64,000 bases of DNA, taken from contig JADJXL010000020.1 of assembly GCA_016715885.1 (NCBI GenBank), positions 1,116,001 through 1,180,000 of the forward strand. Reading direction: 5' to 3'. Shown in pieces: positions 1-7,997 of this stretch (the first letter of the stretch is position 1; each line of letters opens with the position of its first letter). The translations under genes and the position numbers were made by a program. A model generated the notes under the pieces. It searched no databases, was not told where the DNA came from, and saw only the letters and a list, made by a program, of their open reading frames with translations. This stretch comes from Polyangiaceae bacterium. GTDB taxonomy: Bacteria > Myxococcota_A > Polyangia > Polyangiales > Polyangiaceae.

Positions 1-75
1 GCAGAACGAACCGAAAAGGAAAAGGCACTTGCACGCATCGCGGAGCTCGAAGCATTGCTCGCTGCGCGGAAATAG
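1..75 (+). CDS. C-terminal end of a coiled-coil-tailed protein, possibly Uma2 family
   Basis: Frame 1 is open from the window edge to a TAG at 73-75 and gives 24 residues rich in Ala, Glu, Leu, Lys and Arg, ending in AALLAARK-like coiled coil. Uma2-type (DUF820) nuclease-like proteins, abundant in myxobacteria and cyanobacteria, commonly end in such a Glu/Ala/Leu heptad tail, so that is the best guess. No catalytic residues lie within the window, and any protein with a C-terminal coiled coil would fit. The reading frame is well supported; the family is not. Confidence 0.45.
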   Translation, partial: AERTEKEKALARIAELEALLAARK

Positions 76-99
76 CGGCAAGCTTCACGAATAGGGCAC

Positions 100-870
100 T
101 CAGCCCTCTTCCACATCTTCTTTGAACAATTCTCGAAAGAATCGATCGCGGTGCAATAAGAAATCCCGCGTCAAGCAATAGTGATCCGTGTCTTCGTAAC
201 GGACCGTGGTCATGCCTTTCTCCGTGAGCTCGTACAGTGTCGCATTGGGATATGCGAGCAAAATGGGTGAATGCGTTGCGATGATGAATTGAGCGCCCGC
301 CTGCGCGAGCACGTGCAGATGCCCAAGAAAACGCAATTGTCGCGCTGGCGAAAGCGCGGCTTCGGGTTCATCGAGAAGGTACAAACCATCGGGGCGAAAC
401 TTCTGCTCGACCACCGTCAAAAATGCTTCACCGTGGGATTGTTCGTGAAGCGACCGGCCGCCCCACCACGGAGTCACGCCAATATCATCGATGTACGTGG
501 CAACATTGAACGTACTCTCGGCACGCAGAAAATATCCACCACGTTCGCGTCGCGCATTGCGAATGGGACGCAAAGCCCTGTGCAAATCGGATTCGCTCCG
601 GCGCGTCGAAAAGTCGCAAGCCTTTGTGCCTCCTTCTGCGTTGAACCCCAGAAGCAATGCAATCGCTTCGAGGAGCGTGGATTTGCCCGAGCCATTTTCA
701 CCCACGAAAAACGTCACTCGAGGATGAAACTCGAGCGTCTCGAGCGCACGAATGGCTGGAATGGTATACGGATAAACATTCGGATCCTCGATTCGATCGC
801 GAAGTACCGTGATGGCTCGAATGAAGCCGTCCGACGGGGGTGGCTTCGCGGAAGACTTGCGGCGCGGCAT
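100..870 (-). CDS. Small AAA/ABC-type ATPase (SMC-like, AAA_15/AAA_21 group)
   Basis: A 256-residue stand-alone ATPase. Walker A GENGSGKST lies at residues 57-65, a signature-like segment with SHGE near 145, Walker B LYLLDEPEAALS near 163-174, and the H-loop ATHSP near 198-202. The order and spacing are those of single-domain SMC/RecF-like ATPases annotated as AAA family ATPase; they have no membrane segments and no fused nuclease. The frame stays open upstream to 993, but the start at 870 (MPRRKSS) is preferred because the upstream part is Arg/Cys-rich and unlike coding sequence. Related proteins act alone or with a partner nuclease; no such partner adjoins it. Biological role unknown. Confidence 0.8.
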   Translation of the reverse strand: MPRRKSSAKPPPSDGFIRAITVLRDRIEDPNVYPYTIPAIRALETLEFHPRVTFFVGENGSGKSTLLEAIALLLGFNAEGGTKACDFSTRRSESDLHRALRPIRNARRERGGYFLRAESTFNVATYIDDIGVTPWWGGRSLHEQSHGEAFLTVVEQKFRPDGLYLLDEPEAALSPARQLRFLGHLHVLAQAGAQFIIATHSPILLAYPNATLYELTEKGMTTVRYEDTDHYCLTRDFLLHRDRFFRELFKEDVEEG

Positions 871-1097
871 GAGATCCTTGTGTAGCAGAGATCGCGCACT
901 TGCGTCACGGTCAAAAATCAGGGGGCGCGGCAAGCACGTACACGCACCTTCGCGGATGTGTGCCGGCAGGACGGGTGCGCAGCGGACAGACATCTGTTAC
1001 ACGGCGCACCCGTCACGCAGCTCCACCGGCGAGCACTCCTGGACTACCCACGATTCCCTTGACGCTCGTTGACGTTCATGGTTTGCCCGGGTCACGC

Positions 1098-1766
1098 ATG
1101 GCCTACTGGTGGTATTATCTAGCGATGGTTTTTCTGAGTTACGTGCTGCACCGGCCGTGGCTCATGGCGGGTATCCTCATTTTCTTTTTGCTGCGGCCGT
1201 TTTTACCCGATCCAGGTATTTTGCTGCGCACTTGGGGCCAGATCCAAACCTTGACGGCGCAAATTCAGGCGAATCCGGCGAACATCACCGCGCGCCGAGA
1301 CTTGGCCATCGTGTGGCTCGAACGACTGCGCCCACGCCGTGCCCTGGAATTGCTCGACGAAGCTCGCACGCGATTCCCCAACGATGCGGAATTGCTGTAC
1401 CTGACGGGGGTTGCTCGATTGCGATGCGGTGATGCGGAGGGCGCGCTGGAACCGCTCGTGCAGGCGGTTGAAATCGATCCCAAGTTGCGCAGGGGGGACC
1501 CATACCTGACGGCAGCCGAAGCGTTGTTGTCATTGGGGCGCATCGAAGAGGCCGAAGATGCACTCGAACGGTATGTGCAGGCAAATTCGTCATCGATGCA
1601 GGGATATGTGCTTCTTGCGGTAACACGGCAAAAACGTGGCAATGCCGATGGGGCGCGAAAAGCCCTCGATGACGCGTTCCACACCTGGAGTACGATTCCA
1701 TCCTTTCGGAAGAAGGGGCAATGGTATTGGTGGGCAAGGGCGTGGTTTCACCGGGTGGTGGGATAG
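1098..1766 (+). CDS. Membrane-anchored TPR-repeat protein
   Basis: A 222-residue protein starting at ATG 1098. Two hydrophobic segments fall at about residues 4-17 and 22-40. Helical repeats with TPR spacing follow (about residues 55-190), for example a unit containing ALELLDEARTRFPNDAEL and another containing ALEPLVQAVEIDP. The C-terminus is Trp-rich. TPR arrays mediate protein-protein contacts, so this is probably a membrane-tethered adaptor facing the cytoplasm or periplasm. It is convergent with the gene ending at 1799 and divergent from the ATPase at 870. The long in-frame extension back to 900 is rejected because it lies upstream of the membrane segment and looks non-coding. Confidence 0.75.
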   Translation: MAYWWYYLAMVFLSYVLHRPWLMAGILIFFLLRPFLPDPGILLRTWGQIQTLTAQIQANPANITARRDLAIVWLERLRPRRALELLDEARTRFPNDAELLYLTGVARLRCGDAEGALEPLVQAVEIDPKLRRGDPYLTAAEALLSLGRIEEAEDALERYVQANSSSMQGYVLLAVTRQKRGNADGARKALDDAFHTWSTIPSFRKKGQWYWWARAWFHRVVG

Positions 1767-1798
1767 ATGATCGCCTGGCGCTCATTGCCGGAAGCACG

Positions 1799-2494
1799 TC
1801 AAACGTGCTTCAGCGCGGTAGATGTGTGCGCTACGACGAGCGCCTTCAGCATGAGCCCGCCGCGTCGCCTTTCGGCAATGCTCTTGTAGGGTTCGAGGAA
1901 CGGATTCAAGTAGTTCGAATCGTTATCGAAGAGGATGTACGGTTCCCAGATGCCGCCATGCACTTCATTGAGATGCCAATGGCCTCCGGTCAGTTTACGC
2001 CCCACTTCGCCGGTATACGCGATGATGCTGGCGAACAGGTTGGGTATTTCGAGAATGCGGCTACGTGGCCGAATTTTTTTCAGGAGCGCCTCTTCGACGA
2101 CGTCGAGGCTATCGAGCGAGCCATCGAGTGATTCCCGCGGAAGTTGCAATCGAACGGCCAATTCATCGACGAGGCCGGGGACGGCTTCGATGAATTGCGG
2201 GCCTTGGGGGAGAAGGCCTTCGAGGACGTGGGTGGCGGGGGACTTGCTGATTGCGTCTACAAATGCCTTCTCTTCCGCGCGTGAAGCGTAAAGAACGCTT
2301 CGACCTTGCTTCAGGAGCATGAGTAACTCACCCCTCTCAGAAACGAACGCGTCGCAAATCGTGCTGGAGAAGTCCGGATCCGGTGTCCAGTGACCCTCCG
2401 CCAAGAGCGCCTTTGCTTCGGACTTTTTGATTGACCAGCCCTTCGGTGTTCCTTTGGGGCTGGACGGGCGGCGATTACGCGGGTCGTTCTCCAT
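1799..2494 (-). CDS. Unknown cytoplasmic protein; candidate partner/immunity protein of the secreted nuclease-like protein
   Basis: A 231-residue protein with no signal peptide or membrane segment and a mixed, acidic-leaning composition. Its C-terminal third contains the aromatic stretch TGGHWHLNEVHGGIWEPY followed by LFDNDSNYLNPFLEPYKSI. I do not recognise the family. It starts 9 bp after the stop of the secreted PD-(D/E)XK protein upstream, so the two are almost certainly co-transcribed. A secreted nuclease followed by a small cytosolic protein is the usual order of toxin and immunity genes, which is the basis of the suggestion. An unrelated housekeeping function is equally possible from the sequence alone. 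Confidence 0.65.
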   Translation of the reverse strand: MENDPRNRRPSSPKGTPKGWSIKKSEAKALLAEGHWTPDPDFSSTICDAFVSERGELLMLLKQGRSVLYASRAEEKAFVDAISKSPATHVLEGLLPQGPQFIEAVPGLVDELAVRLQLPRESLDGSLDSLDVVEEALLKKIRPRSRILEIPNLFASIIAYTGEVGRKLTGGHWHLNEVHGGIWEPYILFDNDSNYLNPFLEPYKSIAERRRGGLMLKALVVAHTSTALKHV

Positions 2495-2503
2495 ACGTCG
2501 ATC

Positions 2504-3352
2504 CTATGGATTTGGCGCGGTCAGACCCGGCAATCCTGGATGACCAATCAGGCCATCGTCAAGGATGGGCGGGTCGAAGAGCACTGGCACGCTGATGCCT
2601 GGCGCACCTAGCCGGAATGTCAAGCCTGGGATGACGACGCCCGGCGTCCCAGGGCCAATGAAAATGTGCGCGCAATTCAGGCATGTTGGAGCAGCGACTT
2701 GAAGCCGATCGTCGGGGAACACCGTCACATACGACAACCACACTAGGATCTTGAGGCGTGTTGCCTCTTGCGTGACGTCCGGAGCGATGCTCGTGTCCCC
2801 CGTGATCACGAAGTACAAACTCGGATATGCACGGCTCGATCCCATGGATGATGCTGCTTGCGATCTCGACAGCACATCGAGCATGCCTTCGATCTGATAC
2901 TGCCCGTAGCTGCGTGTAATTTTTCCCTTGACAGCCTTGACCTCGATGAAGGTGCTCTCTGGGTATGTCGTGACCGTGGCGCCGAGGGGGCTGTTGCTAC
3001 CGATGGATGCACCTGCGACGCCGTCCGGGATGACCGATCGTAAACGGTTCCTCGTGCTCGCCGTGCGCACCGGCGATGGATATGGCTTCGTGTTCGCGAA
3101 GCTCATCTTCGGTCCCGGCATGTGCGCCAAGACGAACTTCTGAAACGTCAAGCCTACCGCCTGGTTGTACCGAATCCCCCTGAGCCCATTGGGATTACCG
3201 ATGATGCGCCGCAGTTCACGCGTGGTCAGCGGCGTCTGCGCCTGCACGTTGGGCGCGCCCAACGCAGTGAACACAATCACAGAAATCGCTGCAGCGACCC
3301 ACGCTTTCGCGCGTCGCAAGGATTGTCGGAACCCATGACGAGAATGCATCAT
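2504..3352 (-). CDS. Secreted PD-(D/E)XK nuclease-like protein
   Basis: A 282-residue protein with an N-terminal signal peptide: basic n-region, hydrophobic core at about 17-32, likely cleavage after VQA near residue 38. A restriction-endonuclease-like motif follows: PD at 109-110, then EVK at 137-139 in the segment TFIEVKAVKG, with a Gln/Tyr-containing helix (YGQYQIEGMLDVL) just after. This D-x(26)-E-x-K arrangement is the catalytic signature of the PD-(D/E)XK fold. The last 70 residues are Pro/Gly-rich. The PD-(D/E)XK call is inferred from the motif alone. Secretion plus a downstream small gene suggests an exported antibacterial nuclease; an envelope protein using the fold non-catalytically is the alternative. 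Confidence 0.6.
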   Translation of the reverse strand: MMHSRHGFRQSLRRAKAWVAAAISVIVFTALGAPNVQAQTPLTTRELRRIIGNPNGLRGIRYNQAVGLTFQKFVLAHMPGPKMSFANTKPYPSPVRTASTRNRLRSVIPDGVAGASIGSNSPLGATVTTYPESTFIEVKAVKGKITRSYGQYQIEGMLDVLSRSQAASSMGSSRAYPSLYFVITGDTSIAPDVTQEATRLKILVWLSYVTVFPDDRLQVAAPTCLNCAHIFIGPGTPGVVIPGLTFRLGAPGISVPVLFDPPILDDGLIGHPGLPGLTAPNP

Positions 3353-3666
3353 TGCGCGTCCATTTCTGCCGCGCCGTCCAATAGCGCGACAATCGTTCAG
3401 CGTATGGATACGGCTTTGCGTGCATCAACGGAAAACCATTATCGACCCAAAGCGTTGAGGTTTAGGATCCCCTTGCGCGAGAGGCTGAAATCTGTTTCTC
3501 GGCGCACTCGTCTCGCGACGCCATGCGCTCGACTCCAGCCGCGAGTACAGTACCTCAGCGCCCCAAGTCGGACGCCCAAAGCCCTCCCGGATCTCTTTTT
3601 TCTTGCTCTCCTCCCGGTCCGTCGTGTACCGTCCACCACGTACGCCATTCCACCTTGGAGCATGCC
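3353..3666 (-). other. Divergent intergenic region
   Basis: 314 bp between the divergent secreted nuclease-like gene and the unknown gene at 3667, so it should carry promoters for both. No convincing -35/-10 pair, repeat or short gene was found. Reading frames that cross it are Arg-rich and continue into neighbouring genes. Confidence 0.4.
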
Positions 3667-4389
3667 ATGGCCGATCCTTACATCGATTACCGCGAAGTCT
3701 CCGAATATGGCCGGCAATTCGTAAGTGCAGTGACGCCGCTTGCGGGCCAATCCGAGCTCGTGGATGTCGTCAAGCTGGCAGCGCTCGTGTCGAGCGCCGT
3801 CGACGCCGTCGAGGCGGAACTGCAAAAAGCGACGAGCGATCGCAGCGACTTGCGCGGTGAACGCACGGATACTTCGGAAGCAGCAGAAACCGTGCGCGAC
3901 ACGGTCAGCCGATTCTATTATCACCTGCGGTCCCTACCGAAAGCCACCGTCTTCGATTTCGAGGCATTCTATCCGGGCCAAACGATGGGCGACCTGTCGA
4001 GCATGAAGCCCGCCGATTTGAACGCCAAAGCTGGCGAGGTGTTGCGCGGTTTCGATACCGACAAGAATAAAAACGTCGCCGCATTTTCGACGTGGAAGAC
4101 CGAGCTTGCAACGGCGCACCAAACATTGACGAATGCGCTCGCGGGCAAAGGGAACGCAACGGGAAAATCCTTCGTCGCCACCGCCGCATTGGTCGAAGCG
4201 CGCAAAACGTTTCTGCACAGGTACAACAAAGTCGCAAAACCCATCATGCGCGGACTCCTTGCGCAATTGGGGCGCGAACATGAATTGCCGCTCTACTTCA
4301 AAGACCTCGCCGTCAATGAAGGTGGCAAAGCAAAAGCTCCCAACGAACCGGTAGAATCGAATACCGCCTTGCCACCAGCCACTCCATAA
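3667..4389 (+). CDS. Unknown helical protein
   Basis: A 240-residue protein starting MADPYIDYREVS at ATG 3667. It is predicted to be largely alpha-helical, with an Ala/Glu/Lys-rich stretch (about 35-75) that could form a coiled coil. It has a low-complexity tail rich in Lys, Pro and Ala, with no signal peptide or membrane helix. I do not recognise the family. The frame is open further upstream, but the residues before ATG 3667 are Pro/Ser/Cys-rich and unlike the rest. It stands alone between a divergent gene and a 427-bp gap. Confidence 0.6.
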   Translation: MADPYIDYREVSEYGRQFVSAVTPLAGQSELVDVVKLAALVSSAVDAVEAELQKATSDRSDLRGERTDTSEAAETVRDTVSRFYYHLRSLPKATVFDFEAFYPGQTMGDLSSMKPADLNAKAGEVLRGFDTDKNKNVAAFSTWKTELATAHQTLTNALAGKGNATGKSFVATAALVEARKTFLHRYNKVAKPIMRGLLAQLGREHELPLYFKDLAVNEGGKAKAPNEPVESNTALPPATP

Positions 4390-4816
4390 ACGCTTCGACC
4401 CACCCCTACATCGCGCAGAATACCCACCGGACTTGCCTGGATAGGCACCTGCGTCACTTGGATCACCCCGCCGGTACGCCCGGATGGCCTCCTGCGCTGC
4501 TCAGATCGCCATCAACGAACGCCAGATCACCTTCTGCATCCAACAGCACCTTCCCCGGGCGCGCCCGCACAGGCACCTGACAAGCCGAGGCCCCCACGTC
4601 GACTCGCCGGTAACCCCCTCTGCGTCACGTAGGTGCCCATCCGTGTGCGCCAGGCAACGAACTTGTGGACACAGGTGCAAATCCGGACCCACCGGCATGT
4701 ACACCTACCTCGCTCAGCTCGTCAGGATCCCCCCTACACGCAAGCGTCCCAATTGAAGACCCACTCTTGGGAAATCCCCCGACACACACCCACACATCCC
4801 GCATGTCAGCATCCAT
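4390..4816 (+). other. Intergenic region, no gene seen
   Basis: 427 bp, C-rich on this strand. Short degenerate motifs recur (AGGCACCTG, AGGTGCCC and relatives at about 4444, 4573 and 4631), but there is no ordered array. Open frames on both strands run into the following phosphoesterase gene and are shadows. The promoter of that gene should lie here; I could not pick one. Confidence 0.4.
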
Positions 4817-6271
4817 GTGATGCACCACACGGTCGTCATCTCCGACATCCACCTCTGCGAAGTCGAACCCGGCGCCGGCGCTTGGATGCGATATCGGCAA
4901 CGCCCTTGTCTGCCAGACGCCGAAATCGGCCGGATGCTCGATGCCCTGTGTCAAAAGCTCGGCGCCGACCGCATGACGCTCATTCTGAACGGCGACATCT
5001 TCGACTTCGATGCCCCTCGCGTCATCGGCGGAGTCAGCGAATTCCACGACTTGCCACGCACCGCCGAACACGCCGTGCCCGCGATGGCCGCCATCCTCGA
5101 CGATCACCCGCTCTTCGTCAGCGCGCTCGGCCGCATCCTCCGCCGAGGTCACGACATCGTGTTCATTTCCGGCAACCACGACGCAGCGCTCACCTTGCCC
5201 GAAGTCCGATCGCTCGTCACAGCACGCCTCGTCGACGCCGTGCTCGATGGAAACCCACCCTCCATCCGCGCTCGTGCCAACATCGTGGCGCGTATTCACT
5301 TTCGCGCCTGGTTCCACCTCACGCCGGACCAGATCCTCGTCGAGCACGGCCATCTGTACGATCCGTACTGCGCCTTTCGTTACCCGATGTTGCCGTACGT
5401 GGATGGTGCCAGGGAGATTGCGCCGACGATCGGGTCGATTGGCACGCGCGTGCTGGTCGCGCGCCTTGGTTACTTCAATCCGCACGTCGACCGTTCGTTC
5501 AACATGACGAAGCTTGGCTACGCGCGGCACTGGGTGCGCTACTACCTTTTCACGCGTCGATCGATCGTGTGGATGTGGATCTTCGGCATGACGTGCCTCA
5601 TGTCGCGGATCGTTCGAGCGCGGCAGCGTGCGTGTCGCCAGCGTGCTCGTAGCAACATCATCGAGTGCGTTCGAGAGACCGGCGCGAGGCTTTTTGCCAC
5701 GGCGAGGCACGCGCGATTGCTGCAGCCTCCGGCGGACGATGTGTACGGGATTGCGCGGGATCTGTGGTTCGATCGGGTGCTCGTGTTCATGAGCACGCTG
5801 GTGTTGAGCGTGTTTTTTTGCGTGAAGCAGGGTTTGCCGTGGGGGCTTCCGTGGCTGCTTTTGCCGCTGGCGGTGTTTCCGCTGTACAACCGTTTCGCTC
5901 CGAAGCCACGGCTGACCGAATCATGGGAACGCGTGACGGAGGTGATGCATCGCATCGCGCACGTGCATCGCGTTCGGGCGGTGATTTTCGGGCACACGCA
6001 TCATCCGTTCGGCAAGTGGAACGATGGGGTGTTTTACGGCAACAGCGGGTCGTGGTCGGCGGCGGTGAGCACTGAACATGGGGAGCTATTGGTGAACGAG
6101 CGGCCGCTGATTTGGCTGACGACCGATGATGCGGGCAACGTGACTGGTGGGCTCTACGCATGGACGCGTGGCGTTTTCGAAGAACGCGTGACGCAGCCTC
6201 GACCCGCAACGGCGATGCCTCACGCGGCAGAGGCCGCGAACAACGTGCAGTTCGAACGGCAGGCAGTTTAG
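4817..6271 (+). CDS. Membrane-associated calcineurin-like metallophosphoesterase
   Basis: 484 residues with the full metallophosphoesterase signature in order: SDIH (residues 9-12), NGDIFDFD (58-65), SGNHD (118-122), EHGH (176-179) and FGHTHH (391-396). The Asp, Asn and His residues that bind the two metals are all present. Two adjacent hydrophobic helices (about 320-335 and 343-356) interrupt the domain before the last motif, unlike soluble LpxH-type enzymes, so the active site is probably held at the membrane. The start is GTG 4817 or ATG 4820; they differ by one residue. UDP-diacylglucosamine hydrolase-like or lipid phosphatase activity is possible; the substrate cannot be read from sequence. 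Confidence 0.8.
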   Translation: MMHHTVVISDIHLCEVEPGAGAWMRYRQRPCLPDAEIGRMLDALCQKLGADRMTLILNGDIFDFDAPRVIGGVSEFHDLPRTAEHAVPAMAAILDDHPLFVSALGRILRRGHDIVFISGNHDAALTLPEVRSLVTARLVDAVLDGNPPSIRARANIVARIHFRAWFHLTPDQILVEHGHLYDPYCAFRYPMLPYVDGAREIAPTIGSIGTRVLVARLGYFNPHVDRSFNMTKLGYARHWVRYYLFTRRSIVWMWIFGMTCLMSRIVRARQRACRQRARSNIIECVRETGARLFATARHARLLQPPADDVYGIARDLWFDRVLVFMSTLVLSVFFCVKQGLPWGLPWLLLPLAVFPLYNRFAPKPRLTESWERVTEVMHRIAHVHRVRAVIFGHTHHPFGKWNDGVFYGNSGSWSAAVSTEHGELLVNERPLIWLTTDDAGNVTGGLYAWTRGVFEERVTQPRPATAMPHAAEAANNVQFERQAV

Positions 6272-6292
6272 GTACGGCGTTCGATACGACCC

Positions 6293-6467
6293 CGGGGGGG
6301 TATGGGGGCTGTTTGAGACCGGACCTGGGCTTGGACGCTCGCTTCGCGCGCGTGGGACGCGCGCTTCGCGAGAGTTTTATTTACGATGGGGGGGCGCGCG
6401 GCTGGCCTCCCGGTGCTTTGGACTTCGTCCAAAGCACGGCCAGACGCGCCGCCCCCATACCCCCCCG
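6293..6467. repeat. Dispersed intergenic hairpin element, copy 1
   Basis: The ends form a perfect 16-bp inverted repeat (6293-6308 with 6452-6467; CGGGGGGGTATGGGGG and its complement). Inside lies a GC-rich imperfect palindrome (about 6331-6372, built on CGCGCGTGGGACGCGCG). A central hairpin has an 11-bp perfect stem, GTGCTTTGGAC (6413-6423) with GTCCAAAGCAC (6427-6437), and a TTC loop. A related element lies at 41400-41605. It sits between the stop codons of two convergent genes, so it may also act as a transcription barrier. Confidence 0.7.
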
Positions 6468-6487
6468 ATTCGAATTGAAGCCACGCC

Positions 6488-7813
6488 TTAGCGAGCTTCG
6501 TCGGCGCGCTTGGTCGGAACGAAGAACGACAGGATCATGCCGGGAATGGCCGCGGCAAACGCGATGAGGAAGAACGCGGGGAAGCCAACGCGCGCCGCGA
6601 GCTTGCCGCTCACGGTGCCCATGATGGTCGCGCCGACGGACATGAGCGCCGATGCGATGGCGAAGTGCGATGCCTTGTAAGCACCTTGGCAACTGCGCAT
6701 CAGGTAGACCATGAGTCCCGCGGTTCCGATGCCCGCGACAAACTGCTCGATGAGAACGATGGCAACGATCGCGGTGAACGACGGTCGTGCATGAGCGAGC
6801 CAGGCGTAGAGCAGGATGGCGAAACCTTGAGCGAGCACGATCGGGCGGAGCGTACGTTCCAAACCCAGCCGTGACACGATCATGCCGCCGACCATGGCGC
6901 CTCCCACGGAAGCGATGGTGCCCCACGTACCGCTCACGATGCCGCGCTGCGTGAGTGACAAACCGAGATCCTTGAGAAAGGGCGTGCCCATGGCGAACAT
7001 CAGCGCGTCACCTGCGCGGTACGTCAGGATGAACGCGAGGACGAGGATGACTTTGGGCTGCCGAAGAAACGATAGGAACGCGCGGATGAATGCGGCGAAG
7101 GCATGTTTGTCGGTACGCGCGGCTTTCGCAGGACGGGGCAGCAGAAGCGCGTGGCCGACACCGAGCAGGAGCATCATCGCAGCGGCTGCAAAGAATGCAG
7201 CTTTCCATCCGCCCGCGAGACCTGCGAGGACGACGAGGCCTCCTTTGCCCACGAGGAGCGCGATGCGATACGCACCAACGCGCAGACCGGAATAAGCGGC
7301 CTGGCGTTTGTCCGGGAGGGCTTCGAGGTAAAACCCATCGACGGCGATGTCTTGCGTCGCCGCCAAGATCGACACGGGGATGAGCAGCCATGCGACGGCT
7401 TTCAAGTCACCGACTTGTGCAGGCATGGCGATGGCGAAGATCACGAGAGCGAGCGCGATTTGGGTGCCGACGACCCATGATCGTTTGTGCCCGTAGTGAT
7501 CGACGGCGGGGCTCCAGAGGAATTTGAAGTTCCACGCAAGCCCATAGAGCGACGTGTAACCGATGGCTGCGAGGCTTGCGCCGAAGGCCGTGAAGAGCTC
7601 GGCGCTGACCTGGTGCACGATCGAGTAAGGCAGGCCCTCGCCGTAATACGTCGACGCGACCCAGGGCACCGATCGAAGCCCGTTGTCCTTGCGTTCGCCG
7701 CTGTGTTCTCCGGAGTCTCGAGCGACCTCCGGCGCGGCTACGGGTGCTTGTTCCGATGCGGCGCTCGAGGGAAGAGCGGCCGAGTGTGTGAAGACCTGCT
7801 GAACACTGGTCAC
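6488..7813 (-). CDS. AmpG-like MFS permease (muropeptide / PAT-family transporter)
   Basis: 441 residues with about 12 hydrophobic segments and the AmpG-type opening PWVASTYYGEGLPYSIV, followed by FKFLWSPAVDHYGHKRSW, the MFS loop 2-3 region. AmpG proteins import anhydromuropeptides during cell-wall recycling; related members transport acetyl-CoA or siderophores, so the substrate is inferred. The frame is open to ATG 7984, but that would leave only 13 bp to the divergent gene, and the extra 57 residues are Arg/Trp/Pro-rich. GTG 7813 leaves room for a promoter and a Ser/Ala-rich cytosolic leader. Neither start has a clear ribosome-binding site. Confidence 0.75.
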   Translation of the reverse strand: MTSVQQVFTHSAALPSSAASEQAPVAAPEVARDSGEHSGERKDNGLRSVPWVASTYYGEGLPYSIVHQVSAELFTAFGASLAAIGYTSLYGLAWNFKFLWSPAVDHYGHKRSWVVGTQIALALVIFAIAMPAQVGDLKAVAWLLIPVSILAATQDIAVDGFYLEALPDKRQAAYSGLRVGAYRIALLVGKGGLVVLAGLAGGWKAAFFAAAAMMLLLGVGHALLLPRPAKAARTDKHAFAAFIRAFLSFLRQPKVILVLAFILTYRAGDALMFAMGTPFLKDLGLSLTQRGIVSGTWGTIASVGGAMVGGMIVSRLGLERTLRPIVLAQGFAILLYAWLAHARPSFTAIVAIVLIEQFVAGIGTAGLMVYLMRSCQGAYKASHFAIASALMSVGATIMGTVSGKLAARVGFPAFFLIAFAAAIPGMILSFFVPTKRADEAR

Positions 7814-7997
7814 GATCCGAGGCCGTACTACATCGAGCTGCAAATGGCCCAGCTTTTGGCGCACTTGGGAATCTCGCGCGACGCGGCGCCAAGAGGTAGC
7901 GGTTTCGGGCCATCTCGGGTAGACGTGGAGTTTGCACGTCGGGCCACTGCTTGCGCGCTCGTGCGGCAGAGATCTCCACGGCATCGAGGGAACCGCG

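Noticed and set aside
4625..5710. 361-codon minus-strand frame opposite the metallophosphoesterase
   Set aside because: Antisense of a well-supported gene; no start signal or known family.
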